Source of the DNA: Gammaproteobacteria bacterium
GTDB lineage: Bacteria; Pseudomonadota; Gammaproteobacteria; SZUA-152
Assembly: GCA_029882975.1 (NCBI GenBank)
Contig: JAOUJW010000008.1
Location: 1 to 64,000, forward strand
DNA: 64,000 nt
Direction: 5' to 3'
Shown: one piece after another, positions 50,349 through 60,429 of the stretch
Layout of the letters: each line of letters begins with the position of its first letter
Numbering within the stretch: position 1 is the stretch's first letter
Translations under genes and position numbers: made by a program
The notes under the pieces: model-generated
Databases searched by the model: none
Told to the model about the DNA's origin: nothing
The model's input: the letters and a program-made list of their open reading frames with translations, nothing else

Positions 50349-51569
50349 TTGCCCGCATCCACTCAAACATCGGCGTTGTTGCAACAAAAACTACAGCGAA
50401 AGTTACAATTGCGGTTACAAAAACAACTGCAACAACGCCGGGAACAACACCTGTATCGGCAGCGCCGTTTGGTACTGGGACCCCAAGGACCCTGGCTGGA
50501 GCTGGAGCAGGGCCGAACCCTTAATTTTTGCAGCAATGACTACCTGGGCCTGGCTAACCACCCCGAGGTAGTGAAAGCACTGCAACGGGGAGCCGATATT
50601 TACGGCAGCGGCAGCGGTGCCTCTCATTTAATTTGCGGCCACACCCGGGCCCACCACCAACTGGAGCTGGAACTGGCCCAGTTCACAGGTCGATCCCGTG
50701 CCTTATTGTTTTCTACCGGATACATGGCCAATTTAGGAGCCATTTGTGCTTTAACCGATAAAGAGGATGTTGTATTCCAAGACAAGCTCAATCACGCCTC
50801 GTTAATCGATGCCGGACGTTTAAGTGATGCGAAACTGCAGCGTTACCCCCATCGCGATACGCAAGCCTTAGAGCGGCTGTTGTTGAAAACAAGTTCCACC
50901 GGCGACAAGCTTATTGCCACTGACGGGGTGTTCAGCATGGATGGACACACAGCACCGCTACCGCAATTGGTGCAGTTGGCACAACAACACCAGGCCTGGC
51001 TTATGGTGGATGATGCCCATGGCCTGGGGGTATGCGGCACACACGGCAAGGGCAGCTGCGATGGCTATTCCGAAGCACAAATTCCCATATTCATGGGAAC
51101 CCTGGGCAAGAGCCTGGGCAGTTTTGGTGCTTTTATTGCCGGTAGTGAAGAATTAATCGAAACTTTGATTCAAACCAGCCGCAGTTACACCTACACCACA
51201 GCCATGCCCGCAGCAGTTGCCGAAGCCACCCGAGCGGCACTCAGACTTTCGATCAGTGACGATTGGCGCCGGGAAAAACTGCAATCCCTGGTGCTACGTT
51301 TTCGAAGCGGGGCACAACAATTGGGGTTTGAGTTAACCGATTCACACACCCCTATTCAGGCACTGATCGTCGGTGACAACGCCAGAGCCATGCAGCTCAG
51401 CGAGGCATTGATGCAACAAAACATCTGGATCAGTGCCATACGGCCTCCTACCGTACCCAAAGGCAGTGCCCGCTTACGCATTACCTTTAGCGCCGCCCAT
51501 GAAGAACAGCATGTGGAGCAACTGCTGGCAGCACTGGAAACAGCCATGAGCGGACTCAGCAAGCCATGA
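50349..51569 (+). CDS. bioF: 8-amino-7-oxononanoate synthase BioF
   Basis: 406 residues with a TTG start 3 bp after the bioB stop; no ATG exists near the N-terminus and no clear ribosome site is seen, so translation is probably coupled to bioB. The N-terminus is glutamine-rich (QQKLQRKLQLRLQKQLQQRR). BioF is a PLP enzyme joining pimeloyl-ACP and alanine. Motifs: LNFCSNDYLGLA, GSGSGASHLICGHT, DDAHGLGVCG and the lysine in FMGTLGKSLGSFGAF. Overlaps bioH by 4 bp. Confidence 0.95.
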   Translation: MPASTQTSALLQQKLQRKLQLRLQKQLQQRREQHLYRQRRLVLGPQGPWLELEQGRTLNFCSNDYLGLANHPEVVKALQRGADIYGSGSGASHLICGHTRAHHQLELELAQFTGRSRALLFSTGYMANLGAICALTDKEDVVFQDKLNHASLIDAGRLSDAKLQRYPHRDTQALERLLLKTSSTGDKLIATDGVFSMDGHTAPLPQLVQLAQQHQAWLMVDDAHGLGVCGTHGKGSCDGYSEAQIPIFMGTLGKSLGSFGAFIAGSEELIETLIQTSRSYTYTTAMPAAVAEATRAALRLSISDDWRREKLQSLVLRFRSGAQQLGFELTDSHTPIQALIVGDNARAMQLSEALMQQNIWISAIRPPTVPKGSARLRITFSAAHEEQHVEQLLAALETAMSGLSKP

Positions 51570-52336
51570 GCCTGTACAGCGACAGTCGCGGCTCCGGAGC
51601 ACCATTGCTGTTACTGCATGGTTGGGGTATTGGTGGCAACATATGGGAAAATGTGCAGGAGAAACTCCAAGCCCACTGCACGGTCACCTGGGTGGACTTG
51701 CCCGGTTATGGCCGCAGTCCCAACACCCTACAACAACGCTATACGCTGGAAAACCTGGCGACATCTCTGGCGCCCTTACTGGAACCTTCCTGTAACGTTC
51801 TCGGTTGGTCGCTGGGCGGCATGGTAGCTATGCAATTGGCACTACAATACCCGGAAAAAATCAAAAAGCTCATACTCACCGCCACTTCACCCCAGTTTTT
51901 TAGCGGACCGGATTGGCCCCATGCCATGGAAAAGCAAACCCTGGATAAATTCGGTACCGACTTAAAACTGGCATATCGAGATACGGTACTGCAGTTTCTG
52001 GCAGTGCAAGCCATTGGCAGCGAAAGTGCACGAGACGAAATCCGTACCTTGAGACAGAGGGTGTTCAGAGATGGGGAGCCTTGCCACCACGCACTGGAGC
52101 AAGGTCTGTATTTACTACAAACTGAAAACCTGCGTGCTCACTTAACCCAGATCCACTGTCCCACGCTGATTATTGCCGGAGAAAGAGACCGTTTGGCCCC
52201 CTTAGCCGCATCGCAGGCCATGCAGGAGTTAATCCCCAATGCGCGATTGCATTGCGTCAAAGGCACCAGTCATGGACCATTTTTATCTCACCTGGATGAG
52301 TTTGCTGAACAAATTGAAGCATTTATTTATGAATAA
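51566..52336 (+). CDS. bioH: Pimeloyl-ACP methyl ester esterase BioH
   Basis: 256 residues, alpha/beta hydrolase. The oxyanion segment LLLLHGWGIGG, the nucleophile Ser82 in LGWSLGGM, the acid in AGERDRLAPL and the histidine in VKGTSHGPFLSH form the catalytic set. It removes the methyl group from pimeloyl-ACP methyl ester made through BioC. Its start overlaps bioF by 4 bp and its end overlaps bioC by 8 bp. Confidence 0.93.
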   Translation: MSLYSDSRGSGAPLLLLHGWGIGGNIWENVQEKLQAHCTVTWVDLPGYGRSPNTLQQRYTLENLATSLAPLLEPSCNVLGWSLGGMVAMQLALQYPEKIKKLILTATSPQFFSGPDWPHAMEKQTLDKFGTDLKLAYRDTVLQFLAVQAIGSESARDEIRTLRQRVFRDGEPCHHALEQGLYLLQTENLRAHLTQIHCPTLIIAGERDRLAPLAASQAMQELIPNARLHCVKGTSHGPFLSHLDEFAEQIEAFIYE

Positions 52337-53195
52337 AGCCTTACCCAAATTGATTAAACAGGTTTTTCGCCGTTCCTTTGACCAATCGGCCCCTCGTTAT
52401 GATGCCACCGCTCTGCTGCAACACGAAGTGGGGCAGCGTCTGTTGGAAAGACTGCAGTATATGCGCATCCAACCCCAAACCTTTGTAGATGTGGGTTCCG
52501 GCACCAGTGAGACTACCTTGAAATTGTGCCGGCACTTTAAAAAGTCCAGAAGTATCCACCTGGACATTGCTCATTCCATGCTGCTGGTAGGTCGAGCAAA
52601 AACGGGCTGGCTGCAAAAACATCGTCTGGGGCACCAGTTTTATATTTGCGGTGACGCCGAATCCTTGCCCCTGGCCTCGAACAGTGTTGATCTGGTTTTC
52701 TCTAACTTGGCCATTCAATGGTGCGGCGATCTGGATAAAACCTTTGCCGAATTCAAACGTATCTTGCGTCCCGGCGGTACTTTGCTGTTTTCCACTTTGG
52801 GGCCGGACACTTTGAAAGAGTTGCGCGACAGCTGGCGTCAGGCCGATGTCCGCACCCATGTACATCCATTTATCGATATGCACGACATTGGAGACGCCCT
52901 GCTGCGTTGCGGCTTTGCCGACCCTGTAATGGATATGGAATGCCTTACCATGACCTATCACGACGCACTCACGCTGATGCGGGATCTTAAAACCATTGGT
53001 GCCCGCAATGCTGCACCGGATCGCAATACCGCGTTGCAAGGTAAGCGTGGCTTTCAAACCATGCTGCAACACTACGAGAAGTATCGCTGTAATGGAGTAT
53101 TGCCCGCAAGCTATGAGGTAATCTACGGCAATGCCTGGGTGGCTCCCGGGGATAATGCACGGAACAATCCGGCCATCAAGGTGGATTTGATATGA
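52329..53195 (+). CDS. bioC: Malonyl-ACP O-methyltransferase BioC
   Basis: 288 residues from MNKALPKLIKQVFRRSFDQS; a longer in-frame opening inside bioH is rejected. Class I SAM methyltransferase: FVDVGSGTSETTLKLCRHF as SAM-binding motif, LPLASNSVDLVFSNLAIQWC in the middle and GGTLLFSTLGPDTLKELR. By methylating malonyl-ACP it primes pimelate synthesis through fatty acid synthesis, undone by BioH. Both genes sit together, as in many gammaproteobacteria. Confidence 0.94.
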   Translation: MNKALPKLIKQVFRRSFDQSAPRYDATALLQHEVGQRLLERLQYMRIQPQTFVDVGSGTSETTLKLCRHFKKSRSIHLDIAHSMLLVGRAKTGWLQKHRLGHQFYICGDAESLPLASNSVDLVFSNLAIQWCGDLDKTFAEFKRILRPGGTLLFSTLGPDTLKELRDSWRQADVRTHVHPFIDMHDIGDALLRCGFADPVMDMECLTMTYHDALTLMRDLKTIGARNAAPDRNTALQGKRGFQTMLQHYEKYRCNGVLPASYEVIYGNAWVAPGDNARNNPAIKVDLI

Positions 53196-53232
53196 TATGT
53201 TGTAAGTTGAACCAATGTTAGGTGGCGCGCGT

Positions 53233-53919
53233 ATGAGCCGGGGATTATTTATCACAGGAACGGATACAGGAATTGGCAAAACCACCGCGTCTCAACTGAT
53301 CATAGGCCAATTAATTCAAATGGGATACCGGGTGGCTGCCATGAAACCCATCGCTTCAGGCTGCGAAACCACCGCAAAAGGGTTGCGTAATGAGGATGCG
53401 GTAGCTTTGATGACCTGCGCGAACGTGGATATCCCCTATGAAACCGTCAACCCCTATGCTTATCTCGAACCTATTGCTCCCCACATCGCTGCACAAAAAG
53501 CCGCCAAGGAAATTCAGATACCTGTGATCCTGGAGCGGTTTCAACATATCGCCACAGAAGCGGATGTGGTTATCGTCGAAGGGGTAGGTGGTTGGTCTGT
53601 ACCCATCAGTCCGACTCATACCACCGCAGATTTGGCACAAGCACTCAATTTACCGGTGGTGATGGTCAGTGGAATTCGCCTCGGTTGTTTGAACCATAGT
53701 TTACTCACAGCACGTGCCATTCGCGCGGACCATCTGTCCTGTGCCGCCTGGATCGCCAACCACCCCCAAAACGACACCGACTATAGCGCAGAAAACATTG
53801 AGTATCTGTGCCAACACCTGGACTGCCCCTTGCTGGGCCGGATCCCATACGCACCCGATTCCACACAGGCTTATTTAGATGAAACCACATTAAGGCGTGT
53901 CTTAGGGAATCTAAGATAA
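53233..53919 (+). CDS. bioD: Dethiobiotin synthetase BioD
   Basis: 228 residues from MSRGLFITGTDTGIGKTTAS, behind AGGTGG; an in-frame codon 18 bases upstream is less likely. The P-loop GTDTGIGKT, AMKPIASGC and VEGVGGWSVPIS are the family marks. It carboxylates diaminononanoate with ATP and CO2. The partner BioA is missing from the operon and must be elsewhere. Last gene of the operon. Confidence 0.95.
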   Translation: MSRGLFITGTDTGIGKTTASQLIIGQLIQMGYRVAAMKPIASGCETTAKGLRNEDAVALMTCANVDIPYETVNPYAYLEPIAPHIAAQKAAKEIQIPVILERFQHIATEADVVIVEGVGGWSVPISPTHTTADLAQALNLPVVMVSGIRLGCLNHSLLTARAIRADHLSCAAWIANHPQNDTDYSAENIEYLCQHLDCPLLGRIPYAPDSTQAYLDETTLRRVLGNLR

Positions 53920-54060
53920 CGCCGTGATCTGATAATCCGGGGACGTACCCAGCCTAAAAAGGGTAAACGTCTTCCTCCCGGAGAGTAAATCAGAAACGAC
54001 GACACGTTTAGAACGCGAATCTTTGCTAGACTTTAAGAAAATCCATAACAAGAGACTTGG

Positions 54061-55740
54061 ATGTCTACTTATTTAGTTGACATAATTATTCTCCTCATCG
54101 CTGCTGTCATAGCGGTTCCAGCCTCACAAACGGCCCGTCTGGGTGCCGTGCCCGGGTTTTTATTGGCTGGAATTGCTGTGGGGCCATCCGGTTTAGGGCT
54201 CATTAGCAACATCAACGAGATTGGACATTTAGCCGAGATTGGCGTGGTATTGTTATTATTTGTTATCGGTATCGAGTTAAAACCCTCCCTATTATGGCAA
54301 ATGCGAACTATGGTGTTCGGACTGGGATCCCTGCAAGTACTGATCACCGGATCCGTTTTGGGGGGCTTGGCCTACCTGCTGTTTGAACTGCCATTGGGCG
54401 CTGCCGTGTTGGTGGGACCGGCACTGGCCCTGTCCTCCACTGCCTTTGTATTGCAAATACTGACTGCACAGAAAACTCTACCCAGCACCTACGGTCGCAC
54501 TTCCCTGGCGATTCTATTACTGCAGGATCTGGCGGTTGTACCACTGCTGGTACTTATCCCCCTGGTAGCGGCGCCTCAAATCAATATGGGTGCTGAGATC
54601 GGTCTGGCCATATTGGAATCCATAGTGATAGTTTTGCTAGTCATCATCAGCGGTCGCTATTTACTGCACCCGGTGCTGCACCGGGTAGCCTTGTCGGGAA
54701 ATCCCGAAGTGTTCACCGCCTCTGCAGTATTAATTGTTCTGGGCATTGCCTTACTCACCGAAAGAGCCGGTTTGTCCATGGCGATGGGTGCATTCCTGGC
54801 CGGTTTGCTCATTTCCGATTCCTTTTACCGTCACCAAGTAAAAGCAGAAATACAACCCTTTCGCGGTTTGCTGCTGGGACTTTTTTTTATGTCCATGGGC
54901 ATGTCCTTTAATCTGCAATTGTTATTCAACCATCCTCTCAACGCTTTGGCCATGCTGGCAGGGTTAGTCGCGCTTAAAATCCTGATATTGTTTCCCTTAT
55001 GTTACTTATTTGGCCAAAAAGGGCGAACCGGTTGGGCCGTTTCTCTCATTCTCGCCCAAAGCGGGGAATTCGCTTTAGTGGTTTTTTCGCTGGCGTTTCA
55101 AGCCAACATTCTGGATCAGATCCAATATCAATATTTGTTGTTGCTGGTTTTAAGTAGCATGTTGATCACGCCGGCACTGGCCAATATGGCTTTACGCCTA
55201 GTTAAAAACCAGGGCAGTCCTCTACAACCCGAACCCACACTGGATACACCAATGGTATTAGCCGGTTATGGCCGTGTTGGGCACCGAATCGGTGAGATTC
55301 TAAAAATTGCCGAACAACCTTTTGTAGCCCTGGACTCTGATGCCGCACTGGTGGCGACAGCCCGCGCGGCAGGACATCCGGTATTTTTCGGCAACGTGGT
55401 TCAACCGGAGTTACTCAAGGCGGTGGGAGCGGCTCAAGCCAAATTGATTATTGTCACCTTAAATGATCCGGTTGCGACCCTTGAAGTGGTGGCCGCTCTA
55501 CGAAAAACCTACCCGGATGTACTCATTTATGCTCGTGGACACAGCCTGGAACAATGCCGCCAACTACACGCTTTGGGCGCCTCCGGAATAGTTTCGGAAA
55601 ACATTGAAGCCAGCCTGGAATTGGCCCGCATGGCATTGGACCACTCCGGGATAGACCACACCGTATTAAGTCAAATGCTGAATGATTTCAGAATTACTTA
55701 CCAATCGCAGATTTATGAAACACAAGATGACAGTGATTAG
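54061..55740 (+). CDS. Kef-type potassium/proton antiporter (CPA2) with TrkA-N domain
   Basis: 559 residues. Twelve or so membrane segments occupy 1-385, with GFLLAGIAVGPSGLG and the conserved LLLFVIGIEL early, and GLSMAMGAFLAGLLISDS further on. The C-terminal cytosolic domain is a TrkA-N (RCK) domain with MVLAGYGRVGHRIGEILK as NAD-binding motif. Such proteins exchange K+ for H+, often under glutathione-adduct control. It is closest to KefB/KefC or YbaL by layout, without a clear choice between them. Stand-alone gene. Confidence 0.9.
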   Translation: MSTYLVDIIILLIAAVIAVPASQTARLGAVPGFLLAGIAVGPSGLGLISNINEIGHLAEIGVVLLLFVIGIELKPSLLWQMRTMVFGLGSLQVLITGSVLGGLAYLLFELPLGAAVLVGPALALSSTAFVLQILTAQKTLPSTYGRTSLAILLLQDLAVVPLLVLIPLVAAPQINMGAEIGLAILESIVIVLLVIISGRYLLHPVLHRVALSGNPEVFTASAVLIVLGIALLTERAGLSMAMGAFLAGLLISDSFYRHQVKAEIQPFRGLLLGLFFMSMGMSFNLQLLFNHPLNALAMLAGLVALKILILFPLCYLFGQKGRTGWAVSLILAQSGEFALVVFSLAFQANILDQIQYQYLLLLVLSSMLITPALANMALRLVKNQGSPLQPEPTLDTPMVLAGYGRVGHRIGEILKIAEQPFVALDSDAALVATARAAGHPVFFGNVVQPELLKAVGAAQAKLIIVTLNDPVATLEVVAALRKTYPDVLIYARGHSLEQCRQLHALGASGIVSENIEASLELARMALDHSGIDHTVLSQMLNDFRITYQSQIYETQDDSD

Positions 55741-55863
55741 GCAAAAAACCCAATTTTGCCTAAACTGTAAAAAACAATCGGTTTCCGGGCAAATGCGGTT
55801 CCCAATTTACACATAATTCGGTACCTTTGACCAATTTGGTATAAAACTTCAATTGAAGGGATT

Positions 55864-58428
55864 ATGCAACCGACGTCCATAGGCACCTTACTGGGACTGG
55901 CCTGCTTTGGATACACTCTGTGTAGCCAAACCGTGCAAGCGGACACGCCCGAAACCTGTATAGACCTGAACCGTTGCAATTTTAATCTTAACATTGGCTC
56001 CACCAATAATTTTCCACCTATCAATTTTTTAGATAATAACAAACACCTGGCCGGATTCGGGAGAGATGTTTCCGATGCCGCAATGGCATCTTTGGGTGTC
56101 GGCATCAACAGAAAACACTCGGATGTGTGGACAGAGGTACTGGACTGGTTGAAAACCGGACAAATTGACCTGATCCACGATGCGGCCTATTCCGAAGCAA
56201 GAACCGAATTTTTAGAGTTTTCCGAGCCAATAATTACCATGCCTGAAGTCATCTTTACCACTGTGGACCGCATCGACATCCACAATTTTCAATCCTTGCA
56301 AGGTAAAACCGTTGCATGTGTGGATAAACACATCAGTCATTTGTATTTGCAGCAATTTCCCCAGATTCAATGCCACATCGTAAAACGCCCGATTGATGGC
56401 CTTACAGCTCTCTTATCGGGTGAAGCGGATGCATTCGTCTATCCTCGGGAGATTGCTTTGTATTTTTTACAGAGACAGAAACTGGTCAACAAGATAAAAA
56501 TTCTACCCGAAGCGGTACGCCAATTGGATTGGTCTATGGCTGCAACAAAAGGTGATCGACAAATCATCGGCATCGTCAACAAAGGCCTGGCCAATATAAA
56601 ACAAAGCGGCGAGTACCAGCGAATTTATGATAAGTGGTACGGAACTCGAATCTTATCCGGCTATTCCCAAAAGGAGTTGAGTTATATTGTTGTCACCACC
56701 ATTATTGTTTCCGTTATCAGCGCTTTGCTGGTCATACTCTTATTCCGTGATCGTAAACTGACCCAGACCAAGGACGCCCTGGAAGCCACTTTACAGCAGT
56801 TGCAAAAGTCCACCGAAGAACGTGATAACTATTTCAGCTTATCATTGGATATGTTGTGTATTGCCAGCTGCGAAGGGTATTTCCTGGACCTGAATCCGTC
56901 TTGGGAGAAAGCACTGGGATATACGCTGGAGGAACTGAAATCCCAACCCTTTATGTCCTTTGTACACCCCGACGATGTCGCTGATACCACCCGCGAACTG
57001 GCTGCCCTGAACAACCCTATTCATAAGACCATCGGTTTTCAAAACCGTTATCGCTGTAAAGATGGCTCTTACCGCTGGATAACCTGGAATGCAATACGCT
57101 CACCCGACAACAAAACGATTTATGCAGCGGCTCACGATGTTACTCAGCATAAGCTCGTCTCTGAACAGTTGGCCAACGCCCGCAACGAACTGGAACAGCG
57201 GGTAGCGGAACGTACCGAAGAACTCCAGAACGAAATTCTTGAACGAGAGTCCACCCAACGCCTGCTGGCCAGTGCAAAACAGGAAGCCGAAAGAGCCAAT
57301 CGGGCCAAATCGGAGTTTCTTTCCAGCATGAGCCATGAATTACGTACTCCTATGAATGCCATACTGGGATTCGCCCAACTCATTGAACTGGAATCCACGA
57401 AAGGTGCCAATGCACAGCTTTATTCCCAGGAAATTCTCAGTGCCGGAAAACATCTACTTAATCTCATCAATGAAGTTCTTGATCTGGCAAAAATAGAATC
57501 CGGCAATTTTAGACTCACTATGGAAGCGGTAGACTGGAAACCCATTGTTGAAGAATGCTTGACCTTACTCAATCCCGCCGCAAAGAAGCAACACATTGAG
57601 TTTGTTGCCAACTACCCGGACAGCAACAACCTTGCGGTTTACGCCGATCGGGTACGCTTAAAGCAAGTCACCCTGAATCTTTTGTCCAATGCGGTTAAAT
57701 ACAACAGTCCTTACGGTTATATCCGTATTGATTTTGAAGTGATCAATGGTTTTTGGCGAATTCTTATTTCTGACAATGGCATCGGAATCGCAGCCGAACT
57801 TAGGGACCGTATTTTTCAACCCTTTGATCGCTTATCACCAAGTTCCGCTGCTGTGGAAGGTACCGGCATTGGTCTGGTCATTAGTAAACGACTGACTGAG
57901 AGTATGAAAGGGAGTATTGACTTCAGCAGCGAACCGGGCAAAGGTTCGACTTTTTGGGTAGATATACCCAAAGCCGCCAAAATCAGCAGCCAAAGCAACA
58001 AAGACACGCAACCGTTTCCCCTCAATCGGGAACTGTTTGATTCACCAAAGACCATTTTGTACATCGAAGACAATCCCAGCAATGTAATCTTAATGCAGGA
58101 AATATTTAGAATTCAAAAAAACATACATTTGTTGTGTGCAAACACACCATCGCAGGGTTTGGAGTTGGCGCAAGCGCAACGGCCGGATTTGATCCTTCTG
58201 GATATCAACTTACCGGAAATGGACGGTTACGAAGTAAAAAAACGCCTACAGTCAAATCCGGGTACCAAAGATATTAAAGTCGTTGCTGTCAGCGCCAATG
58301 CCATGGATAAAGACATAGCCAAAGGTGCTGCGGCAGGCTTTGCGGCCTATGTCACCAAGCCTATCGATGTTGACCAATTATACAGAAATGTAAAACGAGT
58401 CCTGCAGGAGGCCGTCACTGAATTATAG
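55864..58428 (+). CDS. BvgS-like hybrid sensor histidine kinase
   Basis: 854 residues. A signal peptide (1-26) is followed by a periplasmic solute-binding-type domain, about 30-265 (STNNFPPINFLDNNKHLAGF). One transmembrane helix lies near 275-297. A PAS domain at about 320-435 (YFLDLNPSWEKALGYTLEEL) and a coiled coil lead to HisKA with His at about 492 (SSMSHELRTPMNAILG), HATPase (NLLSNAVKYN, GTGIGLVISKRL) and a C-terminal receiver (LLDINLPEMDGYE, Asp near 779). No Hpt domain is attached, so a phosphotransfer partner is needed; the Hpt-REC-REC protein in this window is one candidate. GAAGGG precedes the start. Confidence 0.93.
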   Translation: MQPTSIGTLLGLACFGYTLCSQTVQADTPETCIDLNRCNFNLNIGSTNNFPPINFLDNNKHLAGFGRDVSDAAMASLGVGINRKHSDVWTEVLDWLKTGQIDLIHDAAYSEARTEFLEFSEPIITMPEVIFTTVDRIDIHNFQSLQGKTVACVDKHISHLYLQQFPQIQCHIVKRPIDGLTALLSGEADAFVYPREIALYFLQRQKLVNKIKILPEAVRQLDWSMAATKGDRQIIGIVNKGLANIKQSGEYQRIYDKWYGTRILSGYSQKELSYIVVTTIIVSVISALLVILLFRDRKLTQTKDALEATLQQLQKSTEERDNYFSLSLDMLCIASCEGYFLDLNPSWEKALGYTLEELKSQPFMSFVHPDDVADTTRELAALNNPIHKTIGFQNRYRCKDGSYRWITWNAIRSPDNKTIYAAAHDVTQHKLVSEQLANARNELEQRVAERTEELQNEILERESTQRLLASAKQEAERANRAKSEFLSSMSHELRTPMNAILGFAQLIELESTKGANAQLYSQEILSAGKHLLNLINEVLDLAKIESGNFRLTMEAVDWKPIVEECLTLLNPAAKKQHIEFVANYPDSNNLAVYADRVRLKQVTLNLLSNAVKYNSPYGYIRIDFEVINGFWRILISDNGIGIAAELRDRIFQPFDRLSPSSAAVEGTGIGLVISKRLTESMKGSIDFSSEPGKGSTFWVDIPKAAKISSQSNKDTQPFPLNRELFDSPKTILYIEDNPSNVILMQEIFRIQKNIHLLCANTPSQGLELAQAQRPDLILLDINLPEMDGYEVKKRLQSNPGTKDIKVVAVSANAMDKDIAKGAAAGFAAYVTKPIDVDQLYRNVKRVLQEAVTEL

Positions 58429-58507
58429 CTCCCGTAACAACGCCATGCTATTATTCCGTCAATTGAGTTGTTAGTAATCTTAACCAGTATGCAAAGGGAG
58501 GCGCAAC

Positions 58508-59089
58508 ATGGTTTGGCTAATTCTTGGACTGACTGTGTTTCTGGGAATTCATTTGCTGCCCACATTCAGTTCACTGCGTTCGGCGTTGATTGAATCCTTT
58601 GGACCAAGCAAATACCAGGCTTTATTCGCCTTAAGCTCTTTAACCGGCCTCATTCTCATTGTCGTTGGTATGATTTATAGCAACAATGCTCATGCATGGA
58701 CACCTCCCGCTTGGGGGCCATCACTCAACGCCGCTCTAATGTTACTTGCTATCACCTTGATGGCGGCAGCCAACATGAAAACCAACGTGAAACGTTACAC
58801 ACGCCATCCCATGTTGTGGGGGGTATTCCTGTGGGCCGTTGGACACATGTTATCCAACTCTGAGTGGGACGTATTGATTTTGTGTGGCAGTTTCGGGATT
58901 TATGCTCTAATCGCTATGTTCTCTGCCAATCTACGCGGCGCCCGGAAAGCCAAGGAAAAATTTCCCTTAAAAAATGATTTCATCGTGCTTGCGGCAGGTG
59001 CCACAGCCTATGTGGCGTTTATTTTTTTACATCCTTATTTATTCGGCGTTGCGGTCATCACTGCAAGCACTAACTTAGTTCCCTTTTAA
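58508..59089 (+). CDS. NnrU family membrane protein
   Basis: 193 residues with about six hydrophobic segments beginning MVWLILGLTVFLGIHLLPTF. The family block RYTRHPMLWGVFLWAVGHML is clear. GGGAGG precedes the start. NnrU proteins were first linked to nitrite and nitric oxide metabolism but their biochemical role is not defined. It converges with plsC one base after its stop. Confidence 0.9.
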   Translation: MVWLILGLTVFLGIHLLPTFSSLRSALIESFGPSKYQALFALSSLTGLILIVVGMIYSNNAHAWTPPAWGPSLNAALMLLAITLMAAANMKTNVKRYTRHPMLWGVFLWAVGHMLSNSEWDVLILCGSFGIYALIAMFSANLRGARKAKEKFPLKNDFIVLAAGATAYVAFIFLHPYLFGVAVITASTNLVPF

Positions 59090-59090
59090 A

Positions 59091-59840
59091 CTAGGATACA
59101 CCGGCGGGTGCTCCGGATTCGGAATCAAACTCCATGGTGGTAATTTCCTTATAGACAGCTTCCATCCATTGCTTTATCTCCGCATTCATATCCTCAGCTT
59201 TTCTACCCGTAGGATCAATAGGCTTACCGATAACCACCTTAATGGTTCCAGGTTTCTTAATGATGCCACGGCGGGGCCAATACTCGCCCGCATTGTGACA
59301 AACGGGAACCAGCGGATACTGGCTATGTTGCGCCAGAATAGCACCGCCGACGCCGAAACGCTTTTCCACACCGGGTGCCACACGGGTTCCCTCCGGGAAA
59401 ATGACCACACACTTTCCTTGTTCCAGTCGCTGCTTACCCAGTTCCGCAATTTGTTTAACGGCCTTGCGACCGGAGCTTCGATTAATGGCCACTACGCCCA
59501 ACATCGCCAGGGCCCAGCCAAAAAAAGGTACCCACAATAGCTCCCGTTTCAAAACCCAGACTTGGGGCGGAAAAATCTTTTGTAAAGCGATGGTTTCCCA
59601 TGTGGACTGATGTTTACTGTAAATAATGCAAGCACCGGCAGGAATGTTTTCCGCACCTTGCACTTCATAGCCCAGACCACACAGTTTTTCCACCAACCAC
59701 ATCATGCCCAGAGACCAGGAACTGTAAACCCTGTAACGAACCTTAAATGAAAAGGGGAGCGTGAACAGGCCTGGAATCAAAACAAACGGCACGGTTACTA
59801 CCATTAAAATATTGAATAACATGGATCGAATAAATAACAC
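59091..59840 (-). CDS. plsC: 1-acylglycerol-3-phosphate acyltransferase (PlsC)
   Basis: 249 residues with a GTG start 2 bp after gmhB; an ATG six codons later is possible. Membrane-associated N-terminus (MLFNILMVVTVPFVLIPGLF). Catalytic block I reads SKHQSTWETIAL, the HX4D motif with glutamate in place of aspartate, a known variant. Block III has VVIFPEGTRVAPG. It makes phosphatidic acid from lysophosphatidic acid. In operon with gmhB, mazG, glyS and glyQ. Confidence 0.9.
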   Translation of the reverse strand: MLFIRSMLFNILMVVTVPFVLIPGLFTLPFSFKVRYRVYSSWSLGMMWLVEKLCGLGYEVQGAENIPAGACIIYSKHQSTWETIALQKIFPPQVWVLKRELLWVPFFGWALAMLGVVAINRSSGRKAVKQIAELGKQRLEQGKCVVIFPEGTRVAPGVEKRFGVGGAILAQHSQYPLVPVCHNAGEYWPRRGIIKKPGTIKVVIGKPIDPTGRKAEDMNAEIKQWMEAVYKEITTMEFDSESGAPAGVS

Positions 59841-59842
59841 GG

Positions 59843-60403
59843 CTAATCCCCGTTTTTAAGTAATATATCATCCACCGCAGCGGCAAGGTTATCGTACACG
59901 GGTAAATCCTGCCAGAGAGGATCCGAATCGTCTCGGATTTTTGCCAAGGTTCTTTCACCTTTGCCTGTTTTCACCAGCACGGGGTTGGCACCAACGGCCA
60001 CCGCCGCCTCCAGATCCCTTAAGGAATCCCCCACCACAGGTATATCCGCGCTATTTAAGCCATAGATTTGTATCAACTCCAGCAGCATACCGGGCTTGGG
60101 TTTGCGACAAGAACAGCCATCGTCGGGGCCGTGAGGACAAAAAACGATACGTGCCACCTCTCCGCCCAACGCTTGCAAGCCCCGACGCAGTTTATCGTGC
60201 ATCTGCGCCAATATCGCCTCGTCAAAATATCCCCTGGCAATACCGGATTGATTCGTAGCAACCAAAACCCGGTAGCCGGCACGATTGAGCCGGGCAATGG
60301 CCTCTAAACTACCGGGGATTGGGACAAACTCTTCCGGCGACTTGATATAGCTATCCGAGTCCGCATTAATGACGCCATCTCGATCCAAAATGATGGTTTT
60401 CAT
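59843..60403 (-). CDS. gmhB: Heptose 1,7-bisphosphate phosphatase GmhB
   Basis: 186 residues, HAD superfamily. Motif I is TIILDRDGVIN; the zinc loop is CPHGPDDGCSCRKPKPGM, motif IV VVGDSLRDLEAA. It removes the C7 phosphate in ADP-heptose synthesis for lipopolysaccharide core. Its place next to glyS and plsC is typical of gammaproteobacteria. Confidence 0.95.
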   Translation of the reverse strand: MKTIILDRDGVINADSDSYIKSPEEFVPIPGSLEAIARLNRAGYRVLVATNQSGIARGYFDEAILAQMHDKLRRGLQALGGEVARIVFCPHGPDDGCSCRKPKPGMLLELIQIYGLNSADIPVVGDSLRDLEAAVAVGANPVLVKTGKGERTLAKIRDDSDPLWQDLPVYDNLAAAVDDILLKNGD

Positions 60404-60429
60404 CTTTACAGCCGTGTTTTAGTAATCAT

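Noticed and set aside
52341-53285. 314-codon minus-strand frame opposite bioC
   Set aside because: Shadow of bioC and the start of bioD; no ribosome site and no family features.
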